Shown: positions 21,533 to 34,479 of the stretch, one piece after another
Position numbering within the stretch: position 1 is the stretch's first letter
Layout: every line of letters starts with the position of its first letter
From: Portunus trituberculatus
Taxonomy: Eukaryota; Arthropoda; Malacostraca; Decapoda; Portunidae
Assembly: GCF_017591435.1 (NCBI RefSeq)
Contig: NC_059268.1
Location: 14,946,684 to 15,010,683, forward strand
DNA length: 64,000 bases
Direction: 5' to 3'
The notes under the pieces: model-generated
What the model was told of the DNA's origin: nothing
Seen by the model: only the letters and a program-made list of their open reading frames with translations
The model's database searches: none
Position numbers and translations under genes: made by a program

Positions 21533-21858
21533 GGCCTTCAGCAAAATGCGTAACATTAGGAATCATTATGAATCCGGTTTTTGTCCTCGAGAAGTCAGTT
21601 TTCAAGATTAGAGGCATTTGGGAAGAAGAAAACACAGAAGAGGAATAATCAATGAAGATGAAATACTGCTTCGTATGAAATGGTGCCTTCAGGAAGTCCT
21701 AGGCACTGGCAGGAGGAGTCCAATATGTCCTAGGATGGAAAGGGCGCTCTTTACATAGGGATGAAAACAACCTTGATTCGTTTAAGGTGACAATAGTTTC
21801 GCGGTGTTTTTAGAAAGAGTCTCCTTGAAAGTACACCGCGTCACCTCTCGCCGGATGC

Positions 21859-21897
<39 letters not shown>

Positions 21898-23528
21898 AGG
21901 GCTACATAAACATTCTCTCAGGTCAGTCAATTAATGCAGCACTGCGGGTCATCTCTGTGAAGAATTTTAATGATACAGGAAGGAACATACCAAGGATTTA
22001 GCAATTAGATGGCGGGACAATAATGGCGGATATCTGTATACCTTATCTCGGTTTATTCTTTCACCAACAAGATAACGACACTTCTTAAACACACTACCGT
22101 ACACATCTTGCAACTATCCCGTTACCAGATAAACACTAATCTGGTTTCTCTGATACTAATCTTTGCAGTGTACTTCTCTGGCTTCATTAGGTCTCTGTTC
22201 TGATGTGACTGCAGGTTTTATTGTTTATTTATTTATTTGTCTATATTTTGTTCATGTTGTTGCTGCTGTTGTTGTTGTTCGGTGTAGTAATGAGACATAA
22301 TACATACAAGACACGGTACAAACTATATCCAGCATTGTCTAATTTTATCACCTGCTTTACATAATGGTAATATACATGATTTTTTTTTCTTTACTTATAC
22401 CCTACATTCTTTATCATTTACTGTCCTGATGCCCGTCATTATCATCATCATCATCATCATCATCATCCTTGGGTTATATAAGAAGTGAAATCCAAGGATC
22501 TCTACATATTCATGTCGGCTGTCCTTCTCAAAACGCCAAAGTTACAGAATTTTTCCTGTGTCATCTTTTCTTGTTTTTCTGAATGTCCTGCCTCCGTTTG
22601 CCGTGCCTAGATTGCTAACTGTTGTCCTCTTTGTCTTCTCCTCTCATTAGATACATGTGTATAGAATTGATTCAGTTTCTGCAATACATGTCTTTGCTCA
22701 TATATAGTTTACAGTTTTAGCCATCAGTTTAAGTTGACACCTTACTTTATATACCAGTAATGATTAACGACACTTCCGTGTACCCATCACCTTGACCAAA
22801 ATACACTCACACCATTGCTAACCTCTCCTCTACACAGTCTTTCACAAACCCTTCAGCTAGTGCCCATCCTAAGTTTTTTTTTTTTTTTTTACGTTCATTT
22901 GCAATCAAGCCTGTAAGATCTTTGCGGTAATAAGCAGAGGTGTCTTTCATTATGCCTCGTTTAAGTGGGATGCATCATTGTACTTGCTCTTTTCTGGGTT
23001 TTTTTTTTTCTTTTCGTGTCTCAAGTATGATAAATTATACAGTGTTATCCACTGTGTTACGGCATGATGAGGTGCAGTGATATATATTGTAACGATAGGG
23101 CTCTTCTATAGGGTAGAGCCTCTATACCTCGAGATTAGTGTGGTACTTATCTCGTTATCTTCTCGTTACAGCACTAATATCAATGGAACAGTTTCGAAGG
23201 GCAATATATTCTAAAGACTTGCGCTTCTAGATTATTTTGTGTATATATTATTGTTATTTGCAAGATTTAGCATAACTTTTACATAGTTTGTACACGCTTC
23301 CTTTGTAAATACATCTGCCTCTAGGCAACATACATCTCGTCAGTATTATGGATGAAATTCTAGCGGTGAAGGAAAGAATATGTAATTTTCTGTAGGCGTG
23401 TGGAGCAGGATGCATAAAATATTCGCACATTTTCGTGCATCATAAACTTCCTGGAGTGTTTGTAATACCAATAAATTTATAACTGGTTTTAAAAATGACT
23501 GTGCATTTCCTTGTTATAATACCAATAA

Positions 23529-23532
<4 letters not shown>

Positions 23533-23607
<75 letters not shown>
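23533..23607. repeat. (CT)n(TA)n compound microsatellite
   Basis: CT 23533-23581 followed by TA to 23607. AATAAA-like motifs at about 23471 and 23523 lie just before. Confidence 0.9.
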
Positions 23608-24002
23608 GTGAAGGAAATGAAGCAGTGCAAGCCAGACAACCTAATGGTTATTCAGCATTGCACTTTTCTCAATACTCAAGAACGTAAGATACAAGGTAAG
23701 TTACAATACCTTAGTGGCAGTCTATTCAAAACATACGTAAATAAATTTTTCCTGCTCCATCCTTACCCATGAATATATGTAATCTTTTAAAGTTTCTTAT
23801 AGTGACCTAACACCAATTAACAGCCGATTAACAAGTGTATTCCAATCATTAACCTCTCTTTACCCCGCCAACACCGCCGCCCACTCTCTCGGACGTGTCG
23901 GGTGTCTCCGCCACACTCCGGTGAGGCAGTTGCAGAGAAAGGGCGCAGTGGCAGTCCATGAGGTGACCCGCTCCACAACAGTCTCATCTGCCGTCTCCTC
24001 AC

Positions 24003-24107
24003 CGCGTCGTCGCCGCCGCCGCCGCCATGAAGGAGTCCTTCGACGGACTGGGCCTTGTGGAATAACGCCCCAACGCGGTCCTCGAAGAGACGCTGACCAT
24101 CCGCCAT
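24003..24107 (-). CDS. Possible first coding exon of an unidentified minus-strand gene
   Basis: A GC-rich island (about 23870-24120) holds a minus-strand ATG in decent context (gtaATGG). It opens 35 codons beginning MADGQRLFEDRVGALFHKAQ, then a Gly run (GGGGGDD) encoded by a GCC/GGC repeat, and ends exactly at a plausible donor GCG|GTGAGG. The amphipathic start looks protein-like. No downstream exons were found between 19.1 and 24.0 kb on the minus strand, so it may be a decayed gene, a very long-intron gene, or chance. On the plus strand the same island has only a 12-codon ORF. Confidence 0.28.
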
Positions 24108-27100
24108 TACGACGCCAGCTAGCTATGTATATTATTGCCATGTTATTTGATAAAATAACTTTACCTTCCTAGTGTACGTGTGTATGTGTGTGTCAGGCGG
24201 AACGTAATGTGATGGTGACTAGCTTGTTAACAAGCTGGTTGTTAACCTGCATTGTGCATTCACAAGCTTTCTTACAAGCTTTCTTTGCAAGTGTCACCTA
24301 GCGAGGAGTGATATACTGGATATACTGTTACAACGTTATAAACCTATAAACCAATGGATTGTACTGATCCATGCCTTCGTTGTAGAGGATTCGGGAACAG
24401 GGCAGACGGGGTCAGACTCCACACCGGTCACTGGCTTCCACGATGACGGTAGTTGGGACGAAGCTGCTGGGTACTTCAGTGACCGTCATTACGCGCTCTG
24501 GGAAAGGGTTAGCCGGTTGGCGGTCACGCGCAACACTCGCGTTTACCATTAGCCCTTACCTTTTACCTTATCCTGCAGGGAAAGTACTTGTAGTAACTTT
24601 CAAGATCTGAGAAAAGACAAAATATGGTCTGTATCCATTTTGCCATCTGATGCTTCTCCAACGCCGTAGTACGGCATTCTTATTTCTACTAGTTCCACGC
24701 CTCTAGAGTGCGTGGTGTTTCCTGGCATCTGGTAAAATTAAAGGTACGTTTTATGTGTATGCAATATAAAAGATGTAGCTATGACATACAGAATTAGCGT
24801 GGGTTTGTTTGTAGTCACAGAGTGCTCTTGGGGTTGCCGCTGTGGGATTATTTTGTTTAGGCCACGAGGATTGATTGGATAATAGACTACTATACGTAGT
24901 GTGTAAGAATAATGGTAGCATTTTTATCCAAGGACTAGGTTAGGTTAGGCTCTTTTCATTGTATAAGAAAAAAAAATAACATTTTGCAGTTATGTAATGT
25001 GGGGTAAAATAGTTAAACATTGAGTGTCTGGTCTGGCGGGCCCGGCAAGGTTTGTTTACTGTACCTTGCCTGACGGACGGACGTGCCACAACCTGCTGCT
25101 GCTGCCCCTGCTGTTTTGTATCTTGTGGTGTTCTCACCAATAGGTATCTTATTTTAATGTTCTTGCCATGTTACCTTTGGATAGTGTATATGGAAAGTAA
25201 AAGAAGGGTAGAATGGTGTGCACTTGTTTGGGATTTCATAACTTTGGCGGGACCGTTCAAGGCCAGCCATTATTATCATGTCTTGGTGGTCATTTGTGGC
25301 TCCTTGGGTTATGAATGGTGGTGATAGTGGCATGTCAGGGGTTTGCTATGCCTGTTGCTCCCTATCTTGGCTACCCCAGAGGTCAGGTATAGGTTGACAG
25401 GCAGACTGCACCATCTTTCTTGTGTGTGTTCCTGTCACACTTTCAGAGCTATGTATTAAAGATGAAAATGTATTACCGCTGACCAGGTTGCACCTTGTCA
25501 CTGTTTCCTTTGGCCTTTTATAATAAATGTGATTAAAGGTGAGATAAAGCGGTAAATTTACTTTCACCATATTCTCACTTCAGGATTAAACTATGTTTTT
25601 TGGGTAGTTTTTTCCCTGTTTTGAATGAATTTGCTCATTTCATTTCAAATCAGTGGTGTTTTATATTTTCCCCCTCCCACAGAAAAACCTGGTCTAACCT
25701 CTCAGAAATTACAGTATCGCCATGAAAACGAAAATAAAAAATTGATTCAAAACAAACCAAAATGTACCACAAGAAAATCTATCATAATATACCACAAAAG
25801 TAACAGTCCAAAATTTTGACTTGCTGCTGTGGAGAGTACAGGCTCCTACTGCTGGTCGCCACTGGCTACACTAATTTATTGAAACTTGTGTATTTAACCC
25901 TAATCTAATCTAGTTGGTGACACGCACTACTGGTATGTCATCCTCGCAACAAATAATCTTTACCTAACCCAATTAAACCGATTTAACCAAAGCAAGTAGC
26001 CTAACCTGACGAGCAACTCTAGGAAATTAATATGTAGTTACTTTATTTCTCTTGGCAATGCAATGGGAATAATTGAAGCGACACCCTGTCCATTCAGATG
26101 TCTTCCATAGACGGATTTAAATCAGATGCTTCTCTCCACAAACTGCTCTGATTGGCTATATTTATTATGTATTTTTATTTATTAGTGGCTGCATGCCCAA
26201 ACAAAAGAACCAATCACCGTGGTGATTGATTTCATGTGTGCGCAAATAATGTGACTATGCACACACAAACGAACATACCTAACGGCATTCCTCAGTGCCC
26301 ATCAGTCCACACGCACAGGTGTCACAGCACATTAGCATGTTCCCGTCTGCCACCGCCCCCCAAAAAAAATAAGGGTAGATCTTCAAAAATATTTTGTCAA
26401 CGTAATAGATTATTTGTGACGGGTATGCATGTGTTCAAATCACTCGGAATGAGAATCTCTATATGATAAGGGTAAGAAAAGCCATGTTGATTATGATGAA
26501 AGACTAAAAACACTGATAAATCTCAAGCCATGCAAGGCCTTGCTCAGAGATTGAACCCCTGATTAGAAATGCACCTTAGACATTGAGAACCTAATGATTG
26601 TCAGGTCCCAGTATAAATTTTGGAGTCTTTGTTTATTCCTTTCACTTTGATAAATTCCAGATGTATTACTTACTGGGAGTTTTCAATGCTTTTATTAACC
26701 CATTAGTGCCCGGCCATAGATCCCGTTTGAATTTTTTTATGAAATTTCGTACAAATGATGTCTATGGGATTAGGAATGCAAATGAAAAAGAAATTTGTGA
26801 AAAGCCCATTTGGAAATGGGCGAAACAAGCACGTCCTTTAAAGTATGCATGGGCACTGTCCCTGAATAAGCCTGTAAAATGAAACTTTGTATGAAACCTA
26901 AAAGGAAATGCTAGAAATTTGTATATGTAATGAAATGTAGTGAACCTCAGTAATCCAACGTAGGAAAATAACCATATCAACATTTTTTTTTTACTTTTTT
27001 ACTTTATTTATTACTGTAATATTTCTTCAGCGTAGATTGAAATCTAACAAAATTGCATGGAAGCATGTAAGGAAAATACTAGCATTGCAATGCTCCTGAA

Positions 27101-27713
27101 AAAGGCATACCGTTTATTGACAAAAAAAATAATTACAACTAAACTTGTTATCACTGATGATAGGCCTCAAAGCAGTCTGGATGCAATCCCACATTGCATC
27201 TGCAACACCTGTAGAGGGTCTGCTTTTACAGTGCTTGCAGACGTTTTTCCTTTCAGGAGTCTTGATCACAATGTGGTTTCCACTGTCCCTCCTGAAGTCT
27301 GCCAGAGTACTGGGGGAGAGGGCTGGGAGTGTGTGGATATGACTGGTGTTGCTCTCGCCATGGAGCATTATTGTCATTTCCACACACGATCGAATGAAGC
27401 TCAAGAGAGGCATCTTTTCATTGTCCTTGATGCCCATTACCATTCCCACCTTACGATACAGTCGCCAGGCCGGGACAAAAGAGACGTTCAGAAACCAATT
27501 GTGCAGTGCCCAGTACCACTTCCGATTGCGGGCTGTGATGGCGTAGCATGACACCATATTATCCAGGAGGTCTACGCCGCCCATGTGAGTGTTGTAGACC
27601 TTGATGATGTTTGGCTGATCGACTTCCATTTTTTCTTCTATGCTGATGAATACCTGAACAGAAAAAGGAAATGTGTAAATTTGCTTGGTAAAAAAAAAAA
27701 AAAAAAAATTCAT

Positions 27714-28034
<321 letters not shown>

Positions 28035-28360
28035 AGTGCATTTTCCCAAGGGGTTGACATCCGCAAAGTTGGAGGCCATGTACACTGGCGCTGAGTTCTT
28101 CCACATCACCACGACCTGATCCTCGCTCACGTACAACTCTTCCTTCTTGCCTCTTTTCATCTTCTTGGCCTGCTGCATGGATGGGATGAACAGTGTGCAG
28201 AGCCTGTTCTGTCGCATCGTCCCAACCACACCAATCCCCTTCTTCGACATGTTATCCAGAAGGTCCAAGCTGGTGAAGAGGTTATCACAAGCTACCTTGG
28301 TACCAGGCACTAACTTGGCATCCTCCACCAGGCCGTAGACAACGTCGGGTCCTTGACTGA

Positions 28361-28620
28361 GGCCGTAAGTGAACAACTTTGTCTTTGCACCACCATATGG
28401 GTCACAACGGATCGTCTCCCCATTAGAGGTGGCTAACACCCACACATTGAAGCCAAAGCGAGTTGGCTTTCCTCTGAGGAATTGACTTGAGGCCGTAAGT
28501 GAACAACTTTGTCTTTGCACCACCATATGGGTCACAACGGATCATCTCCCCATTAGAGGTGGCTAACACCCACACATTGAAGCCAAAGCGAGTTGGCTTT
28601 CCTCTGAGGAACTATTTGAG
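28361..28620. repeat. 130-bp tandem duplication inside the piggyBac transposase
   Basis: Segment 28361-28490 is repeated at 28491-28620 with very few differences (for example cggatcGtctcc versus cggatcAtctcc). The period of 130 bp is not a multiple of three, so it breaks the transposase frame. Near identity of the copies implies a recent event. Confidence 0.9.
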
Positions 28621-31015
28621 GGGATGGTGTCCGAAGTACTTGACCATTGACTCATCTACAGAGACATACTCGGACTTCTCAACGCATTTCTCTGCAGCCA
28701 TGTTCATATGATTGAACAACAGCCCCACCTTCCAAAAGCAGTCTTCCACCTTTGGTTTCTGATTGTTGGCGAAGTGGGTGTAGCACATGACGTCTTCAAA
28801 GGTGTTTCTGGACATAGCCTTTTAAACAAGAGGATTTCCTGTGTCCTCCCTCTTTTCCCAGTACATCCTCCTCTGAGCAGGTGAGAGGAAGTCACTCATC
28901 ATCATGATGGCATGGCTGGTTCTGATGATGTCCTTGTCCACTTTGGCCTGAAAGGCAGGACAGTTCTCCTGGGCTGCATACGTCTTTGTCTCCTTGACTA
29001 TCTTATCTACCAATTCGTCTGAGATGAACAGCTTCATGTAGTCATAGGGAGATTTCACCTCGTTGATGTCAACTGGCAGATTGTCCTTAGTGGAAAGAGT
29101 AGCTCTCGGGAATACCGGGATGTATTTCCCCACGTTGCCTGTGTTGTCCTTGTTCTGGAGTCTGTTTGTGATCCTGACACGGACCAACTTCTGCTTGGTC
29201 TCTTCCAGCTCTTCATCGCTGGACGAGCTCTCTGTTTCCAGTGCTCGCTTCTGAGGACGTCCACGTCCTAACAAACACACAAAAGTATTAAGTTAGAGTC
29301 AAAAATATACACCAACATTAGCAGCGAGTACAAAAAACAAAATATCCCCCAGTCATTTGCGTGTCCCTATTTGCTGTAATCGATTTACCTGCTCTTGTTG
29401 TCTGTGTAGAGGGTGATGGAACCGGACAGTGAGGATCTTGCAAAGAAATGGGTAAATCCATAACCCCTCTCCTTGGGTTCTGGTGTACGGGGTTTGATGA
29501 CGATGGTCCAGGAACCACCATCATGTTATCGAGAACGGCTTCATCCTGTGCCACCTTCATTGTTCCCATCTGATCCTTTTCCTTTGTCCAGGCGTCTATT
29601 TCGTCGTCAGAGTTGTAGGTGTGATGGGTTTCCAGCTCCACCTGCTGGTTCATCAGCCGTCTCCCCACATGATTTGGATCTGTTGGTCCACTTTCCTTGT
29701 CGTCATCACTGTCTTTGTCACTGACAGTGTTGTCTTCATTAAGAGGGAGAAGGATGATGTTAGTCGATCTAATGGGTGGATCTTCCTCTAACATTGAGAG
29801 TACTTGTTCCACTGTCTATCCAATTTTCATGGAAGAAGAAAAAAATAAAAAATAAAAAATAAAATATATATATATATATATTATTATTCGATTACATTTT
29901 TTGATTTATTAGATATGTTTTGTCTTCTAACTGCCGTAACATTTCACCACAGAGATATAATAATAATAGTAATAAAGAAAAAAAAAATAATAATAATAAT
30001 GATAATTAACAATTTAATTGTTTGATTAATAGTGTAAGGTAATCATAGCAACAGTGGCATGGACCTAGTTGTACAGGTTTGTATTTGCTGAAGACTAGTT
30101 GTAGTTGAAGCTTAGTACAGCCTATTTCCTTTCCTTATTTCAATAATCTTGTCTTAGACGTAATAGTTATCACCAATAATGTGTCATTATTGGCATATCT
30201 AAAGAAAGCAAGACACAAAACCATAAAAATATCAGTGAAATAAGTAAATACTACTACACAGAATATACATATTTTTGAATTTACACAACTTCTTAGGGAC
30301 AGTGCCCACGCGTACTTTAAAGCACGTCCAATATTCACTTTCTATGTATAACAAGATAATGTAAATATTTTGAAAAATTGTTTTTACACGGACTATCTTA
30401 CACCTTTAAAGATATTTCTAAGAAATAAAACGTACTGGAAAGTGCATATGCTTACCTCGTTTTGTAGACCAGATTCTTGCGACCACAGCCACCTTCCATC
30501 TTTCAGAGAAGCTGTCACTTTACTGTCTTCCAGTGTAGGGTTCCCATGAGTTCTCGTTTTCTTTAATGTGCATTAGAGGAAGCACAAGTCTCCATTTGTT
30601 TGTGAAACAAATTGTACTCTCCTATCTTTATTCCGAACGGTGTGAGAGACATAAAAACAAGAACACTATTCACGTCCTTTAAAGTACGCGTGGGCACTAA
30701 TGCTTCCCTTGGACAAGCCATAGAAACACTGACATTGATCTGAAGGCAGGATAGATACCTTGCTGGGCATCAAACCCCTGACTGGAAGGACTGTAACATT
30801 CATGAGGCCCCAGATCAGTCAGCCTTTAACTGTCAGAGTGGCAGCAAAAGAGACTTACTCCAGCCATTAATTTCCTTTGATGGATTGATGCATGGTAGAT
30901 AAATATATATCATGACCTCTTTGGCAGTAAATAAAGATGCTAAGAAATTATGTAGTACTGCAGAACAGTAACACCAGTCGTCTACTTCAGAAGTAAGCAG
31001 TTAGTGGTACCAACC

Positions 31016-32491
31016 ATGGCGATGATGCAGGAACAAGCAGCGATGGGGCAGGAGATGGAGGCTGAGATGGGAACTTCTGGACCAATGCTTATACAGACGC
31101 TGGAGGTATTGCACTAAATAACATTTTGCTGTGTATCTATTAATGCTGAGAGCTTGATGGTTTTTCAACATTAATGTTGATCAAAAGTAGATCCAAACTA
31201 TAAATTTGTTCATTACTAGTCACAGGTGTTCTCATAACTCATTTTCATTGACAAATAATGTTTACAAACAGCAAAATGGGATCTCGGCTACAGACGTTAA
31301 AAAGCTTGAAGAGGCCGGTTTTTACACGGTGGAATCTGTAGCATTTGCTCCTAAGAAAGCCCTGCTCGGCATCAAAGGGATTAGTGAAGCAAAGGCGGAC
31401 AAAATTCTAAGTGAAGCTACAAAACTAGTCCCTATGGGATTTACCACAGCAACCGAGTTTCATCAAAAGCGTGCCGATTTGGTGCAGGTGAATCTTAAAT
31501 TATCTTATTTGTATTAGTATTGCTTTACGAGCCTTTTTGAATATATGGAAATCAAACCAAGAAGTTTGAATTTGTAATGAAATACTGGAATACTATTGTT
31601 CTGATTGAGAATTATTACATTTGTGTCAAATACTCTTTGCTTCATAGCTGACTACTGGTTCCAAAGAACTTGACAAATTGCTTGGAGGTGGAATAGAGAC
31701 TGGGTCCATCACAGAAATATTTGGTGAATTCCGAACAGGTAAAACTCAACTCTGCCATACCCTTGCTGTCACCTGTCAGGTAAGGATTAATGTGAGGTTG
31801 ACCTGCTTTTCTTTAGAATGAATTTAGTCTCATAATATCAGTATGCTTGTACTACATGTATATGTATGTGTATAGCATAAAGCAGAAGTGTATAATGTTC
31901 TTTTTCAGCTTCCTCTAGAAATGGGTGGTGGTGAAGGAAAATGTCTTTATATAGATACTGAAGGTACATTCAGACCTGAGCGTTTGGTGGCGACGGCTCA
32001 GCGATACCAGCTGCAGGAATCTGATGTTCTTGATAATGTGGCTTATGCGCGGGCTTACAACTCTGACCACCAGACTCAGCTCTTAATTCAAGCAGCTGCT
32101 ATGATGGCAGAATCAAGGTATTTAATTAATGTTTTTTAAAATTTTACTGATATATCATCTTCCATACAGCAATCCATCAGCTTCCATACAGCAATCCATC
32201 AGAAGGAATGAATGGCTGGAATGAGTCCCTTGTATTTCCACTTGGTGAAGGCTGACTGCATTGAAAGGTTGACAAAATGAGAAAGTAATGTATGCGTTTC
32301 TTCAAGTCTGCTTCTCTTACAGGTATGCTCTCTGTATAGTGGACAGTGCCATGGCTCTCTACAGAACAGACTATGCAGGAAGAGGAGAACTCTCAGCCAG
32401 ACAGATGCATCTAGCTAGATTTCTGAGGATGCTTCTGAGACTAGCAGATGAGGTAATGTGTGAATTGTTTTTTTTAATTTTTCATAATACA

Positions 32492-32583
<92 letters not shown>

Positions 32584-33072
32584 GAATTTGTTGGTGTTGA
32601 TTTATCAGATCCTGGTCGTGAATATACATTTCCTCTATTACATTTACATAAAACAAGATATAGTATCTGATAACTGTGATATAGTTATGAACCTTTACTC
32701 TTCAGTTTGGTGTGGCTGTGGTGATTACTAACCAGGTGGTAGCTCAGGTGGATGGGGCATCCATGTTTGCAGCAGACCCCAAGAAGCCTATAGGCGGCAA
32801 CATCATGGCTCATGCTTCAACCACGAGGTAGGACACTCTTTAATTTGATTCAGATGATTTATATTTTAACTCAATACCTTCTAGAATGATGTATATGTTG
32901 TGTATGTGTGTGTTCATATATGGGTAACTGTGATTCATTACTTTGCAGGTTGTACTTGAGGAAGGGAAGAGGAGAGACAAGGATATGTAAGATTTATGAT
33001 TCACCTTGCCTCCCTGAAGCTGAAGCCATGTTTGGAATCTTTACCTCTGGGGTTGGTGATGTACAAGACTGA
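31016..33072 (+). CDS. RAD51: RAD51 recombinase, spliced, 7 exons
   Basis: Exons 31016-31105, 31272-31487, 31648-31779, 31909-32117, 32323-32452, 32706-32827 and 32949-33072 total 1023 nt, giving 340 aa plus TGA (human RAD51 is 339 aa). All introns are GT-AG and all phases agree. RAD51 forms the nuclear filament on single-stranded DNA that drives homology search and strand exchange. The N-terminal helix-hairpin-helix region is in exon 2 (GISATDVKKLEEAGF, LLGIKGISEAKADKIL). The FTTA oligomerisation motif ends exon 2. Walker A is GEFRTGKT at residues 128-135. Walker B lies in ALCIVDS. L2/C-terminal motifs include VAVVITNQVVAQVDG and RLYLRKGRGETRICKIYDSP, ending GVGDVQD. The start ATG (caaccATGG) gives an Ala/Met/Gln/Glu-rich N-terminus. 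A (CT)n array fills part of intron 5. The gene looks intact. Confidence 0.97.
32495..32580. repeat. (CT)n in RAD51 intron 5
   Basis: About 86 bp of CT on the sense strand, 43 bp after exon 5. Confidence 0.9.
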
Positions 33073-34042
33073 AGTACTACATACAGTTGTGAAGATTCTT
33101 TCCAGTGTGTTCAAAGAAGCCGTTTTATACCGGAGTTTTATTGCTATTTTAAAATGTATATCTATGAAGTTAAGCTAAGGTTCAGTGTACTTTTTTTGCC
33201 GTAAAAAGATATTTGAAAATGGATAGGGAAGTGCTTTTGAGAAGTGCCTAATTGAAACTTTTTTCTAGCATTGCATAATACAACTGAATCTAAAATTAAC
33301 TTCTCTAATGAGATCATAAGAGTTTTATGTTTGAGAATTATTTGGTAACATTCACTAACAGAAGAATGTATTTTTCTTTTGTTCAGATATCATACCAAGA
33401 TCTCATCATCAGTGCCTTGGTTGAATAATATTCTTTTGATATGTGGTGTCACACTTTGTGCCACTGAATGGTTGCATTGCCTGTCCAAAGAGTAGATGTA
33501 TATGGGTCCAATATTAAGTTAAGAACTCCATGAATAGTCCAGGTGTTTTTTAAACTTGGGTAAATTCTGAAGTGAAAGTAGCAATTCATAAGACTGATGT
33601 AATTGTGTACAAGATTACTCTACATTGTGGGTCCTAATAATATACTTTCCTTGATAATAAGTTTTTTGGGTTAGTTGTTTTTCAGCATTATGAATGTTAT
33701 GAGTAATTTATAATGATGAAGTATGATAAGGGAAGAAATATTGAGATTCCTGGAGTTGTGCAGTGGATTTGATCTAGTTATTATATTTTTGGGGGGTTTG
33801 GTCCATGGTGTCTTTGTGTAGGGAACCAACTAAAACAAATTAGCATCATATCTCCAGATGTCCCTGTATTTCTAGATCTGAGCTGTACTTGTGCATATAT
33901 GAACATAAATGATAAGGTGTAAATATGAAATTGCCATTTGATTATATTAGTTTTGGTATTGCTGCTTTCTGCTTTTTTCTTGATGCCATTTTGCATATGT
34001 AGGACTATTTCTTTACAAACAATCCTTTGCCTTGTAAATAAA
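33073..34042 (+). other. Probable RAD51 3' untranslated region
   Basis: This AT-rich, non-coding sequence follows the RAD51 stop. A canonical AATAAA lies at about 34037-34042 (gtaaataaagatgg) and could be the polyadenylation signal. No other gene or repeat was recognised here. The 3' end is inferred. Confidence 0.4.
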
Positions 34043-34374
34043 GATGGATGTAATGCCACTCACCCTGTAATATTTTTATCTAGCATGCTGCCAATGTCGG
34101 GGCTACAGTGTGGTGAGACTTCATACAGATACCTGACCTCATCTTCAGTCATTTCATCTGGTGACAAGACATGATCTCCCTTCCTCTGCTCTCACCAAAC
34201 TACCAAACAGCTGAGTGTGTCTCAGATGTATATGGTTTTATGGCTTGGTCTACATAGTGGAGAGCACTTACTAATGTTTGTACTAACTCCTCCTTCATCA
34301 CCTAGGGGATATAAAAGCATAATGGAAGATCTTGTTGAATGATATTATTCATGCATCAGGCTGATGTCCTTACA

Positions 34375-34475
34375 GAAAGCACCCTGTCGTATCCTACAGA
34401 GAAAGCACCCTATCCTATCCTACAGGGAAAGCACCGTTTCATGCTAGAGAAAGCACACTGTCCTATCCTACACAC
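34375..34475. repeat. Short tandem repeat, about 29-bp unit x 4
   Basis: gaaagcaccctgtcgtatcctacaga and variants, downstream of the presumed RAD51 polyadenylation site. Confidence 0.6.
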
Positions 34476-34479
34476 ACAT

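Larger units (their letters stand above)
21900..26690. other. Mostly non-coding interval between the GT7 gene and the piggyBac element
   Basis: Contains short microsatellites ((CAT)n at about 22440-22467), the CT/TA array at 23533 and the GC island at 23870-24120. AT-rich sequence at 24560-26690 shows no recognised gene. AATAAA motifs near 23471 could terminate a long GT7 3' UTR, but that is unproven. Confidence 0.5.

Noticed and set aside
22440..22467. Regular short repeats considered as a CRISPR-like array
   Set aside because: It is a plain (CAT)n microsatellite without spacers, and the DNA is nuclear eukaryotic.
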